Source of the DNA: Armigeres subalbatus
Lineage: Eukaryota; Arthropoda; Insecta; Diptera; Culicidae
Direction of reading: 5' to 3'
NCBI RefSeq assembly: GCF_024139115.2
Contig: NW_026942886.1
Coordinates: 21,998 to 85,997 of the forward strand
Length of the DNA stretch: 64,000 bases
Position numbers and translations under genes: made by a program. A model generated the notes under the pieces. The model saw only the letters and a list, made by a program, of their open reading frames with translations, did not search any database and was not told where the DNA came from. Positions 33,201 to 44,734 of this stretch are shown here, piece by piece. Every line of letters begins with the position of its first letter. Positions within the stretch are counted from its first letter, which is position 1.

Positions 33201-36196
33201 GAGGCTTCAGGCCTGTTGGAAGGAGACTTCCAGGCCTCTTGAAGGAGACTTCCAGGCCTCTTGAAAGGAGGCTTTCAAGCCTCTTGATAGAAGGCTTCAG
33301 AGCTTCTTGAAAGGAAGCTTCCAGGCCTCTTGAAGGCCTCTTAAACAGAAGGCTTCAGGCCGTTTTAAAGAGGCTTCCAGGCCTGTTGGAAGGAGACTTC
33401 CAGGCCAGCCTCTTGAAGGAGACTTCCAGGCCTCTTGAAAGGAGGCTTCCAGGCCTCTTGAAGAAGGCTTCGGAGCCTCTTGAAGGAGGCTTCCAGGCCT
33501 CTTGAAGGAGGCTTCCAGGCCCTCTTGAAGGAGGCTTCCGAGGCCTCTTGAAAGGGACTTCCAGGCCTCTTGAAAGGAGGCTACAGGCCTTCTGAAGGAG
33601 GCTTCCGAGCCTCTAGAAGGAGGCTTCCAGGCCTCTAGAAAGGAGGCTGAGGCCTCTTGAAAGAGGCTTGAGCCTCTTGAAGGAGGGTTCAGGCCTCTTG
33701 AAAGGGGTTTCCAGAGCCTTCTGAAGGAAGTTTCCAGGCCTCTTGAAGGAGGCTTCCGGGCCTCTTGGAGGAGGCTTCCAAGAGCCTCTTGAAGGAGGCT
33801 TCCAGGCATCTTGAAGGAGGCTTCCGAGCCTCTTGAAGGAGGCTTCAGAGCCTCTTGAAGGAAGCTTCCAGGCCTCTTGAAGGCCTCTTAAACTAAGGCT
33901 TCCAGGCCTTTCTAAAGGAGGCTTTCAGGCCTGTTGGAAGGAGACTTCCAGGCCTCTTGAAGGAGACTTCCAGGCCTCTTGAAGGAGGCTTCCAGGCCTC
34001 TTGAAGGAGGCTTCCAGGCCTCTTGAAAGAGTTTCCGAGGCTTCTTGAAAGGAGGCTTCCGAACTCTTGAAGGAGGTTTCCAGGACTTTTGAAAGAGGTT
34101 TCCGAGCCTTCTGAAGGAAGTTTCCAGGCCTCTTGAAGGAGGCTTCCAGGCCTCTTGGAGGAGGCTTCCGGGCCTCTTGAAGGAGGCTTCCGAGCATCTT
34201 GAAGGAGGCTTCCAGGCCTCTTGAAAGGAGGCTGGAGCCTCTTGAAGGCTTCCAGGCCTCTTGAAGGCCTCTTAAACTAAGGCTTCCAGGCCTTTCCTAA
34301 AGGAGGCTTCCAGGCCTGTTGGAGGAGACTTCCGAGGCCTCTTGAAAGGAGACTTCCAGACCTCTTGAAAGGAGGCTTCCAGGCCTCTTGAAAGGAGGCT
34401 TCAGAGCCTATCGAAAGAAGGCTTTAGAGCCTCTTGAAAGGAAGCTTCCGAGGCCTCTTGAAAGGAGGCTTCCAGAGCCTTTGGAAGGAGGGCTTCCGAG
34501 GCCTCTTGAAAGGAGGCTTCCAGGCATCTTGAAAGGAGGGCTTCCAGGCCTCTTGAAAGGAGGCTTCAGAGCCTCTTGAAATGAAGCTTCCAGGCCTCTT
34601 GAAGGCCTCTTAAACTAAGGCTTCAGGCCTTTCTAAAGGAGGCTTCCAGGCCTGTTGGAAGGAGACTTCGAGGCCTCTTGAAAGGAGACTTCCAGGCCTC
34701 TTGAAAGGAGGCTTCCAGGCCTCTTGAAGGAGGCTTCCGAGCCTCTTGAAAGAAGTTTCCAGGCTTCTTGAAGGAGGCTTCCGAGCCTCTTGGAAGGAGG
34801 TTTCCAGGCCTCTTGAAGGAGGTTTCCAGGCCTTCTGGAGCAGAGTTTCCAGGCCTCTTGAAGGAGGCTTCCAGGCCTCTTGGAAGGAGGCTTGAGGCCT
34901 CTTGAAGGGAGGCTTCCAGGCATCTTGAAGGAGGCTTCCAGGCCTCTTGAAAGGAGGGCTTCAGAGCCTCTTGAAAGGAAGCTTCGAGGCCTCTTGAAGG
35001 CCTCTTTAATTAAGGCTTCCAGGCCTTTCTAAAGGAGGCTTCAGGCCTGTTGGAAGGAGACTTCGAGCCTCTTGAAAGGAGACTTCCAGAGCCACTTGAA
35101 AGGAGGCTTCCAGGCCTCTTGAAAGGAGGGCTTCCAGGCCTCTTGATGGAAGGCTTCAGGGCCTCTTGAAAGGAAGCTTCCAGGCCTCTTGAAGGAGGCT
35201 TCCAGGCCTTTGGAAGGAGGCTGGAGGTCTCTTGAAAGGAGGCTTCCGAGCCTCTTGAAAGGAGGCTTCCGAGCCTCTTGAAAGGAGGCTTCCTAGTCTC
35301 TTGAAAGGAGGCTTCCGAGCCTCTTGATAGAAGCCTTCAGAGCCTCTTGAAAGGAAGCTTCCGAGCCTCTTGAAAGGCCTTCTAAACGAAGCTTTCCGAG
35401 CCTTTTTAAAAGAAGGCTTCATGGTCTGTTGGAAGGAGACTTCCGAGCCAGCCTCTTGAAAGGAGACTTCCGAGCCTCTTGAAAAGGAGGCTTCCAGGCC
35501 TCTTGAAGGAGGCTTCGAGGCCTCTTGATAGAAGGCTTCAGAGCCTCTTGAAAGGAAGCTTCCAGGCCTCTTGAAGGAGGCTTCCGGGCCTCTTGAAGGA
35601 GGCTTCGAGGCCTCTTGAAGGGACTTCCGAGGCCTCTTGAAGGAGGCTTCCAGGCCTTCTGAAGGAGGCTTCCAGGCCTCTAGAAGGAGGCTTCCAGGCC
35701 TCTTGAAAGGGCTTCCAGGCCTCTTGAAGGAGGGTTCCAGGCCTCTTGAAGGAGGCTGCCAGGCCTCTTGAAGGAGGCTTCCAGGCCTCTTGAAAGAGGC
35801 TGAGGCCTCTTGAAGGAGGCTTCCGGGCCTCTTGAAGGAGGCTTCCAGGCCTCTTGAAGGAGGCCAGGCCTCTTGAAAGGAGGCTGCCAGAGGCCTTGTG
35901 AAAGGAGGCTTCCAGGCCTCTTGAAGGGAGGGCTTCAGGCCTTTGAAGGAGGGCTTCCGAGGCCTCTTGAAAGGAGGCTTCCAGCCTCTTGAAAGGAGGC
36001 TTCCCAGCCTCTTGAAGGAGGCTTCCGAGGCCCTCTTGAAAGAGGCTTCCGAGGCCTCTTGAAAGGAAGCTTTCGATCCTCTTGAAAGGAAGCTTGATCT
36101 TTTTGAAGGGGCTTCAGTCTCTCTTGGAAGGAGGTTTCCGAGCTTTTTAAACAAGCCTTCGAGCCTCTTAAAAGAGGCTTCCAAGCCCCCTGGAAG
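30251..36196. repeat. 23-bp satellite, array 2 (mostly 22-bp variant)
   Basis: A second array of the same family, collinear with array 1. Rare variants come in the same order, for example 'AAGCTTTCGATCCTC' at ~31530 (array 1: ~610), 'TTAAACGAAGG' at ~31822 (array 1: ~925) and the 'CTTCATGGTCTGTTGG' block at ~35415 (array 1: ~4615). Most units differ from array 1 in the same two ways: CCGAGCC has become CCAGGCC, and GAAAGG has lost one A, giving a 22-bp unit. The stretch 35230-35490 keeps the array 1 form. The left ~680 bp has no counterpart in view because array 1 runs off the window. Confidence 0.92.
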
Positions 36197-36300
36197 ATGT
36201 ATTCCAAAGTATTCTTGAAACGAGGCTTCCAGAGGAAGCTCCAGATGCACGAAACCTTGGGAAAATTGCGCTTCTGATAGCATGCAAATGAATCTGAAAT

Positions 36301-36925
36301 ATTTGAGTCCTATAAAGTAATAAGTGAAGTCTTATCGGATAAATAGACCTGCAGGGAAGCTAGCACTGAACGGATAAATCTTTCATGACTTGACTGATCG
36401 GGTAGATCACATATTCTATATTCCAGGACGAAGCATAAAGGGCTGTAATTGCTTGTAAAAGAAATGAGATCGGGTAGATCGCATGCTCTGAGCTCCAGGA
36501 TGTTTTGGTGAACCATAAAGGGCCTGTAGTTGCTTGTAAAAATAATTAGCGCGATATGATTGAACGGACTTGCTGAGATGTTCACCGATGCACGGGTACA
36601 TCGTTATTTACTTGGTTGATCAGATAGATCATATATTATGAACTCCAAGACATTTTGGAGAACCAAAAAAGCCTGTAGTAGCTGCTAAAAGTAATTATTG
36701 AAATCCTATCGGCTCAATGGACCAGTTGGGATGCTGGTGCTGAACGGATACATCTGTTATGACATGGTTGACCGGGTAGATCACGTATTCCGAACACCAA
36801 GACGTTTTGGAGAACTATAAACGGCCTGTAGTTGCTTGTAAAAGTAATAAGTGCAATCCTATTGGCTCAACAGATCCGCTAGAATGTTTACCGATGCACG
36901 GATTCATCGTTCAGGACTTGGTCTA
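36301..36925. repeat. ~150-bp tandem repeat, copy 2
   Basis: Counterpart of 5521-6240, with one partial unit deleted near 36468. Confidence 0.8.
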
Positions 36926-37139
36926 AATCGCATATTCGCAAACTCGACTAATTTATGTATCATGATCACATGGATAGTTTTTGACATACATTTCGTTTCT
37001 GGACATATTTTCTGATGCACTCTAGGATATGTACTCCAGAACAGTTTGGACGGCCTAGGACATCCGAAAAAAATATTTCAATACTTTTTCTTTCTATACT
37101 AATTATGGCAGGATCCAATGGAAAAGCTCAAATTTGTAC

Positions 37140-38520
37140 GTCAAATCGGCGTAAAAAAAAGTCTTCCTTAAGGGGTACTGGAAGAATTTCAGAAAGAATT
37201 ACCGAAGAATTTTCTAACAAAATTTCGGAAGAAATTCTTGAAATAATTGTACAGGATTTCTCGAAGGAATCATTTCCGAGGGGATTTCTCAAGGAACTAA
37301 AAAAATGCAGATTATTCCCGAAAATAATTTGGTATTTCCAAGGACCTGAAGAAATTTCTGAAGGATTTCTGCTAGAGCATTTTCCGAAGGTATTCCTGAA
37401 ACAATTTTCGTATGTATTCCTGATGCAGTTTCCGAAAGATTTTCCATAGATATTTCCAAAGAATTTTCTAAAGGAATTGCTTAAAGAATTAGTAAAGGAA
37501 ATATTGAACGGAATTTCCAAATTAAGTTCTGTAAAAATTCTCGACATTCTTAAATTTCTGTAAGAATTTCTTTGGACATTACTCCAAGAGTTCATTCGAA
37601 ATATTTTGAGATTTCTTCTGAAAATACTCCGCAAATTGCATCGGAGATAAATCCAGAAATTGCTTTAGCTATTCTTCCCAATATTCGAAAATTCAAAGAA
37701 GGAATTATGAGAAAATTTTGAAAGATCTTTCTATTAAGATTTTTTTAGTACCAACAACTCCTACAGAAATTGTTGGAATAACTTTGGAAATTCGTTTAGC
37801 AATTTCTACGGAATAAATTCAAAGAACTCTGCCAGTACTTTCTCAAGAAATCCATTTTAAGAATCTAGTAGGAAATCCTTGAACTTTTTTACGAAATTTC
37901 TTCAAAACTTCCTCCAGGATTTCTTCTAAGAATTCTTTTAGGTATTCCTTCGGATTTCTTTAGCCATTCATACAGAAATTCCTTTAGACCATTGGAGATT
38001 CTTTTTGAAATTCCTTCGTAGTTTCCTTTGTGCGTTCTTTCGAGAATATCATCAGAAAATCCTTTACAATTTCGATTAAGAATCCTTCATAAATTTCGTT
38101 AGGAAATTATTTAGGGAATTTATTCGAGAATTTTTTATAAATTCCTTACATAATTTCTTCATAAAACCCTTTTAAACTTCCGTTAGATACTCTTTCAAAA
38201 ATTCCTTTAGGATTTTCTATTTCATTCGTCCATAATTGGAGGAGTTCCCAAAAGAATTTTTGGAGTATTTACTGAGAAATGTTAGAAGCAATTTCTGGAG
38301 GCATTTCCAAATGTATTTCAGGAAGGATTTCCGAAGAACAACCTGAATAGATTTGAGACAAGAATTTTTAAACGAATTTCTGAAAGAATTATTGAAGGAA
38401 TTTCGTAAGGAATTATTAAAAAGTTTTTAGATTTCTACAAGAATGGCATCTGGGACGTTTGAAGGAATTCTTTTGGGAATTCTGCCGACAATTTCTCCGT
38501 AAATTCCTTCATCCGGACAG
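37140..38520. repeat. Degenerate GAATTTC/GGAATTCC-rich simple DNA, copy 2
   Basis: Counterpart of 6481-7860 with small indels. No coding potential beyond chance open frames. Confidence 0.6.
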
Positions 38521-38861
38521 CAGTAATCATAACCTTATTTTGAATTTTGAATTAAGACTTGCCAAAAAACCAAAAATATCGGGATTTCAGTCGATGCATC
38601 ATCATACTTCTTAAGATATTGTCGAGAATTCCTTAGGAATTTACTTCAGGAGTTGCTTTGATATTTCATGAATTTATTCCAACCTGACAAACTGTGCTGA
38701 GAAGTCATCCTTTGGATAAATATGTGTGTTATCACTGCATGAACATTTTGTTCGGCTCAACACGATATTTTCTTATTTTAGTCAAGTCTCCTGGAGGCGT
38801 GATAATAAATAATAAAAAGCGATTAAACTTTTAGTGAAGCAAACTTTACAGAACTTCTGTT

Positions 38862-39005
38862 CTGCCGTAATCTGGAAAAGTGACGCAACGGACATTTTAC
38901 AACTTGCATGTTTTCCATTTTTCTGTTAAAAAGCTCGATGACTAGTACTCGTTAACACCATTTTTGAAAAATGACGTATACGTCACTTTTTTCAGATAAC
39001 GGCAG
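38862..39005. mobile_element. MITE in duplication copy 2
   Basis: Same element as 8184-8326, at the same position relative to the flank, so it was inserted before the duplication (or the haplotype split). Confidence 0.75.
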
Positions 39006-39168
39006 TATTGTTGTCGACTATTGGTTAGTTTGGCAGAGCTTCCCTAGCTCTAGATCTCTGTCCACTGGATTTGACTGCAACCGTATTTGTGATATAATCA
39101 AAATAACACCGACCTCAAACATTCATATATTCAGATCAACTTAAATTTTCTTGGGGTACTTACACAGA

Positions 39169-39191
39169 NNNNNNNNNNNNNNNNNNNNNNN
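39169..39191. other. Assembly gap (23 N)
   Basis: A run of 23 ambiguous bases. The left side ends five bases into a sequence matching the KCNQ exon; the right side is unrelated retrotransposon leader. The join may not be physical adjacency. Confidence 0.99.
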
Positions 39192-42100
39192 CAGTCACCC
39201 CAGGTTCTTCGATGAGTTATGGCCATGAAGCATAAGTGTATAGAAGACAGAATATAATTTCGGGGGCAGCAGGGACTATGTCCAAGGGCTTGACGATCCC
39301 TCCCCAGGCCATCTGCGAGTTGTGGCGCCTGCCTAGGATGTGGTGGGGTTTGACAGTGGGCCCTGTTAAACCTCTATAAAAAGCTGCATGTATCCGCAAG
39401 TAGGCTCCGCCAAAGCGACCGTGTGCCGCTCAAAGCGCACAAGCCCAAGTCCTGGTGTTAGGTCGGACGCTAAACAGCCCTGACACGACGGCCCTCCGAC
39501 GAGACAGGAGGTTTGCGCAGGCCCAATAAGCCGCCTTTAAAAACAACTATTACGAACGACATAGAAGATAATACGACTCGATACAATCGGCAACGACCTA
39601 GGCGACGAATAAAGGATCACGATTGGAAGCTTGGAACATGGAACTGCAAGTCGCTAGGCTTCGCAGGTTGCGACAGGATGATCTACGATGAATTACATCC
39701 CCGCAACTTCGACGTCGTGGCGCTGCAGGAGATTTGCTGGACAGGACAGAAAGTGTGGAAAAGCGGGCATCGAGCGGCTACCTTCTACCAAAGCTGTGGC
39801 ACCACCAACGAGCTGGGAACCGGCTTCATAGTGCTGGGTAAGATGCGCCAACGCGTGATTGGGTGGCAGCCAATCAACGCAAGGATGTGCAAGCTGAGGA
39901 TTAAAGGCCGTTTCTTCAACTATAGCATCATCAACGTGCACTGCCCACACGAAGGGAGACCCGACGACGAGAAAGAAGCGTTCTACGCACAGCTGGAGCA
40001 GACATACGATGGATGCCCACTGCGGGACGTTAAAATCGTCATCGGTGACATGAACGCACAGGTAGGAAGGGAGGAAATGTATAGACCGGTCATCGGACCG
40101 GATAGTCTGCACACCGTATCGAATGACAACGGCCAACGATGCATAAACTTCGCAGCCTCCCGCGGAATGGTAGTCCGAAGCACCTTCTTTCCCCGCAAAA
40201 ATATCCACAAGGCCACATGGAAATCACCTAACCAAGAAACGGAAAACCAAATCGACCACGTTCTAATCGACGGTAAATTCTTCTCCGACATCACGAACGA
40301 CCGCACTTACCGCAGTGCGAATATTGAATCCGACCACTACCTCGTAGCAGTATGCCTGTGTTCAAAACTCTCGACGGTGTACAACACGCGTCGAACGCCG
40401 CGGCATAATATTGGGCGGCTACCAGACGGTAGACTAGCCCAAGTCTGCCCGCAGCAGCTGAAAGTCGCACTTCTAACGGAAGAGCAGCTAGGCTCAGCTT
40501 CTCTTGAAGATGGCTGGAGAGATATTCGATCCGCCATTGGTAGCACCGCAACCGCTGCACTTGGCACGGTGCCCCGGATCAGAGAAACGACTGGTATGAC
40601 GGCGAATGTGAGCAATTAGTGGAAGAGAAGAATGCAGCATGGGCGAGATTGCTGCAACACCGCACGAGGGCGAACGAGGCACGATATAAACAGGCGCGGA
40701 ACAGACAAAACTCGATTTTCCGGAGGAAAAAGCGCCAGCAGGAAGATCGAGACCGTGAAGAAACGGAGCAACTGTACCGCGCTAATAACACACGAAAGTT
40801 CTATGAGAAGTTAAACCGTTCACGTAAGGGCCACGTGCCACAGCCCGATATGTGTAAGGACATAAACGGGAACCTTCTTACGAACGAGCGTGAGGTGATC
40901 CAAAAGTGGTGGCAGCACTACGAAGAACACCTGAATGGCGATGTGGCAGACGAAGATGGCGGTATGGTGATGGACCTGGGAGAACGCGCGCAGGACATAA
41001 TTCTACCGGCTCCGGATCTCCAGGAAATCCAGGAGGAGATTGGCCGGCTCAAGAACAACAAAGCCCCTGGGGTTGACCAACTACCAGGAGAGCTATTTAA
41101 ACACGGTGGTGAGGCACTGGCTAGAGCGCTGCACTGGGTCATTACCAAGATTTGGGAGGAGGAAGTTTTGCCGCAGGAGTGGATGGAAGGTGTCGTGTGT
41201 CTCATCTACAAAAAGGGCGATAAGCTGGATTGTAGCAACTACCGCGCAATCACATTGCTGAACGCCGCCTACAAGATACTCTCCCAAATTTTATGCCGTC
41301 GACTAGCACCAACTGCAAGGGAGTTCGTGGGGCAGTACCAGGCGGGTTTTATGGGCGAACGCTCCACCACGGACCAGGTGTTCGCCATTCGCCAAGTACT
41401 GCAGAAATGCCGCGAATACAACGTGCCCACACATCATCTATTCATCGACTTCAAAGCCGCATATGATACAATCGATCGGGACCAGCTATGGCAGCTAATG
41501 CACGAACACGGTTTTCCGGATAAACTGACACGGTTGATCAAAGCGACGATGGATCGAGTGATGTGCGTAGTTCGAGTTTCAGGGGCATTCTCGAGTCCCT
41601 TCGAAACCCGCAGAGGGTTACGGCAAGGTATGGTCTTTCGTGTTTGCTATTCAACATCGCTTTGGAAGGTGTAATACGAAGAGCAGGGATTAACACGAGT
41701 GGTACAATTTTCAATAAGTCCGTCCAGCTATTTGGTTTCGCCGACGACATAGATATTATGGCATGTGCCTACATCAGACTGAAGAGGGAAGCTAAGCGGA
41801 TCGGACTAGTCATCAACACGTCGAAGACGAAGTACATGATAGGAAGAGGTTCAAGAGAGGTCAATGTGAGCCACCCACCGCGAGTTTGCATCGGTGGTGA
41901 CGAAATCGAGGTGGTAGAAGAATTTGTGTATTTGAGCTCACTGGTGACTGCCGAAAATGACACCAGCAGAGAAATTCGGAGACGCATAGTGGCTGGAAAT
42001 CGTACGTACTTTGGACTCCGCAAGACGCTCCGATCGAATAGAGTTCGCCGCCGTACCAAACTGACAATCTACAAAACGCTAATTAGACCGGTAGTCCTCT

Positions 42101-42545
42101 ACGGACACGAGACCTGGACGATGCTCGTGGAGGACCAACGCGCACTTGGAGTTTTCGAAAGGAAAGTGCTGCGTACCATCTATGGTGGGGTGCAGATGGC
42201 GAACGGTACGTGGAGGAGGCGAATGAACCACGAATTGCATCAGCTGCTGGGAAAACCATCCATCGTTCACACCGCGAAAATCGGACGACTGCGATGGGCC
42301 GGGCACGTAGCCAGAATGTCGGACAGTAATCCGGTGAAAATGGTTCTCGACAACGATCCGACGGGCACAAGAAGGCGAGGTGCGCAGCGGGCAAGGTGGA
42401 TCGATCAGGTGGAAGATGACTTGCGGACCCTCCGTAGACTGCGTGGTTGGCGACGTGTAGCCATGGACCGAGCCGAATGGAGAAGACTCTTATATACCGC
42501 ACAGGCCACTTCGGCCTTAGTCTGAATAAATAATAATAATGTCTT
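39192..42545 (+). mobile_element. Non-LTR retrotransposon, RTE or I/Nimb-type
   Basis: The 5' leader (39192-39512, its start hidden by the gap) includes GGGGGCAGCAGGGAC and CCAAGGGCTTGACG, also seen in the leader of the Waldo-like element. A single long coding region (endonuclease then reverse transcriptase) follows, and the 3' end is GAATAAATAATAATAATG, a TAA-rich tail rather than poly(A). The lack of an ORF1 suits RTE; the TAA tail suits I-type elements. I cannot decide the clade by eye. Confidence 0.8.
39513..42525 (+). pseudogene. Endonuclease/reverse transcriptase polyprotein, two frameshifts
   Basis: Encodes target-primed reverse transcription functions. An apurinic-type endonuclease lies at 39620-40360, with 'LGTWNCKSL', 'VVALQEICW', 'VIGDMNAQVG' and 'SDHYLV'. 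The reverse transcriptase spans about 41000-41760, with 'NNKAPGVDQLPGELFKHGG', 'FIDFKAAYDTIDR', 'RRGLRQG' and the catalytic 'FADDIDIM'. The C-terminal part (41900-42525) has 'LYGHETWTM' and 'LRWAGHVARM'. The frame changes near 40583, before the 'WYDGECEQLVEE' linker, and near 41628, where one base is missing right after RRGLRQG. The rest is open, so the copy is young or the indels are assembly errors. The stretch after FADDIDIM looks a few residues short compared with relatives. A start before 39513 is possible. Confidence 0.85.
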
Positions 42546-43099
42546 AAATATATAGGGGAGTTTATGTAAAATGAGGCACTTCATAGTGTTCAAACCAAAA
42601 TGAGAAGCTACCATACACTATTAAGTTCATTTCGACAGTGAAACCAATGTTTAGAACGGCATTAACCCACAATGTGACCTTATGGATTGAAAGTTTGTCT
42701 CTGCAAAGAATGAAATTCGATTATTTTTTAAGGTCTATAATATTTGCTAGACTAGAGCTGTGTTTAATGGGGTAGGTATACTATTGGTCTGCTTAAAAAA
42801 AAATATTTTAATTTTTGGCATCCTTAACACACAGAGCAGAATTTGCAATAATTAATCGAATTATCGACCACATCAGACAAAACTAAACATTACGAGGAAC
42901 TCGCGATAGTTCTGCGTCCAATAAAAAAAGCGCACTTAAGACTTAACTTTAAAATTAGTTTACTCGCCCGCACAAAGCAGAACATGATCGTTTTGTGGCC
43001 AATATCCGTGTGGTCGAAAGGGTCATACGGTTAAAAATGTCGTACAGATCAAACGGCCGAAAATGTTGTTTGGCCAAAATGAGGAATCGGACGTCCCAC
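42546..43099. other. No feature recognised
   Basis: AT-rich DNA with no support for a gene or repeat. Confidence 0.35.
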
Positions 43100-43500
43100 T
43101 TCTTACTTTAATCTTCGCAAATGTCACTTTTCACTCCTCAATTATTATTTCGCACTTCTCACTATGAAAAGTACGAAGTGCGACTTGAAAATTGAGAAAT
43201 AGAAATAAAGTTATGAGAAATTATAAGCAAGGAGCGAGAAGTTAAACATCTCACTTTGCGCATTCCTCTCTTCATTTCCTACTTCTCACTTCTCACTATA
43301 AGAAAAAGAAAGGGAAGGAATTAGACGTGGAACGTCTCATTTTTCTCATATCATACCTCACTTCTCATTCCTCATTTTTATTTTTTACTGTGAGAAGTGA
43401 ACAATGAATAGTGGGGACTAACAAGTAATGTCTCACCTTTCACTTCTCAATTCTTACTTGTTTCGTCTCAATTCTCATAGTGAGAAAAAAATAATTAGTG
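43100..43500. repeat. Cluster of CACTTCTCA/TGAGAAGTG hairpin words
   Basis: The words CACTTCTCAC, CTTCTCACTAT, GTGAGAAGTG and GAGAAATAG alternate in both orientations for 400 bp, giving several overlapping potential hairpins (for example CACTTCTCACTAT near 43152). This is probably an eroded tandem array of a palindromic unit of ~100 bp. Confidence 0.5.
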
Positions 43501-44020
43501 GCACACGCCCTTATCAAACTATGATATCCTTAGTCAAGCATATCTGATTGGTGCATTTTATTCTGCATGCAAAGTTTTTATTGAAATGCGTGTTTTTTTA
43601 TGAAAAATTTAGTTAAACTTTTCTTTTTAGTAACTTGACACAATCTATACTAATTTACAATGATATGGAAATGCTAATATCATCTTCCAAACTTGGACGT
43701 ACATGTTCATGATAGCATTAGAGGCGAAAGTATAGAATTGATAGTTCCGTTATCAGACCGCATCGTGCTTTCGTGCTGTGCGGTTCTTTCTCTCTTTGCG
43801 GAAGGAAGTTTTTAATACTACCCGAAGCTTTTTTAATTTCAACGGTGCTTCTTAGCGCTATTTGTACCCACTGATCCCGTTACGATCTTTGCAAGGACCC
43901 GTGCCTTCGTTTTACGTTGGACCCGTTTGCGGAAGTAAAATTCCGACAAGCGGTGGTAATCCTGCAGGGACACCGTTCTGGGAAAAAACCTCTTAGAAGG
44001 TCACGTCTCCACGCTCAGCA

Positions 44021-44734
44021 ATGAGTATTAACAAAAACAAGAGGAAGAGTCTCTGAATTCTCCACTTCCTTCAAAGAAATAAGGTTTCAAGACCGTCCTG
44101 CCAAAGCGCGGAAAAAATAGAAGGAATCTGGAGAATTCAGATATTCCTTCTAACTGTAATATCGGAAATAATTCTTCTCCAATAGAACTGAGCAATCAGT
44201 TCGATTTGATTAATGATGAAATTGAGCAAATCGAATCTACCTCTAGCCCAGGTGATTCGATTCATGCGAAAAAGCAAAGGATTCCGCCAATTGTGGTATC
44301 TGTTGCCGAGTTTTCTGGCTTCCGGAATGAAATCTTGAGTAACCTTCAGGGGATCAAGGTTTCATTTCAGATTGCTAGGAAGGGTGACTGCCGCGTTTTG
44401 CCGGGATCCTTTGACGATCGCAAACGTCTTCTTCACTATTTAACTGAGAAGCGCCATAAATTCTTCACATACGACGACAAAACTGAGCGATTGTTCAAAG
44501 TCGTCTTGAAAGGTCTCCCCAGTGATGACAAATCACTGGATGAGATTAAAATTGAAATTTCTCAATTACTTGGATTTTCACCAGTCCAAGTAATTAAGAT
44601 GAAAAAGAAATCCCATTCTGGTACTTCCCAGAGGGCATTTCTCAAGAATTTTATTTAGTTCATTTTAACAAAAGTGAACTAAATAATATGAAAAGTTTGG
44701 AAAAGGCCTGTATTATGTCTCATGTCCGTGTTAC
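44021..44734 (+). pseudogene. Jockey-type ORF1, N-terminal and central part
   Basis: The nucleic-acid-binding ORF1 protein begins at the ATG at 44021. A stop at about 44055 and frame changes follow, then a clean 150-codon stretch (44206-44658) with the 'FKVVLKGLP' region usual before the knuckles in Jockey ORF1. After another frameshift near 44635 the frame continues with 'YLVHFNKSELNNMKSLEKA' and 'MSHVRVTWEHFRRPG' to about 44755. The protein cannot be made intact. Confidence 0.75.

Larger units (their letters stand above)
36197..39168. other. Segmental duplication flank, copy 2
   Basis: Matches 5416-8482 throughout, including the tandem repeat, the AATTCC-rich DNA and the MITE, with scattered differences. 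It ends with GTACTTACACAGA, the KCNQ donor plus five exon bases, immediately before the N-run. No KCNQ coding sequence is present after it. Confidence 0.9.

Noticed and set aside
30719..36283. Long minus-strand open frames in satellite array 2
   Set aside because: Same reason as array 1, and the frames are reshuffled by one-base changes.
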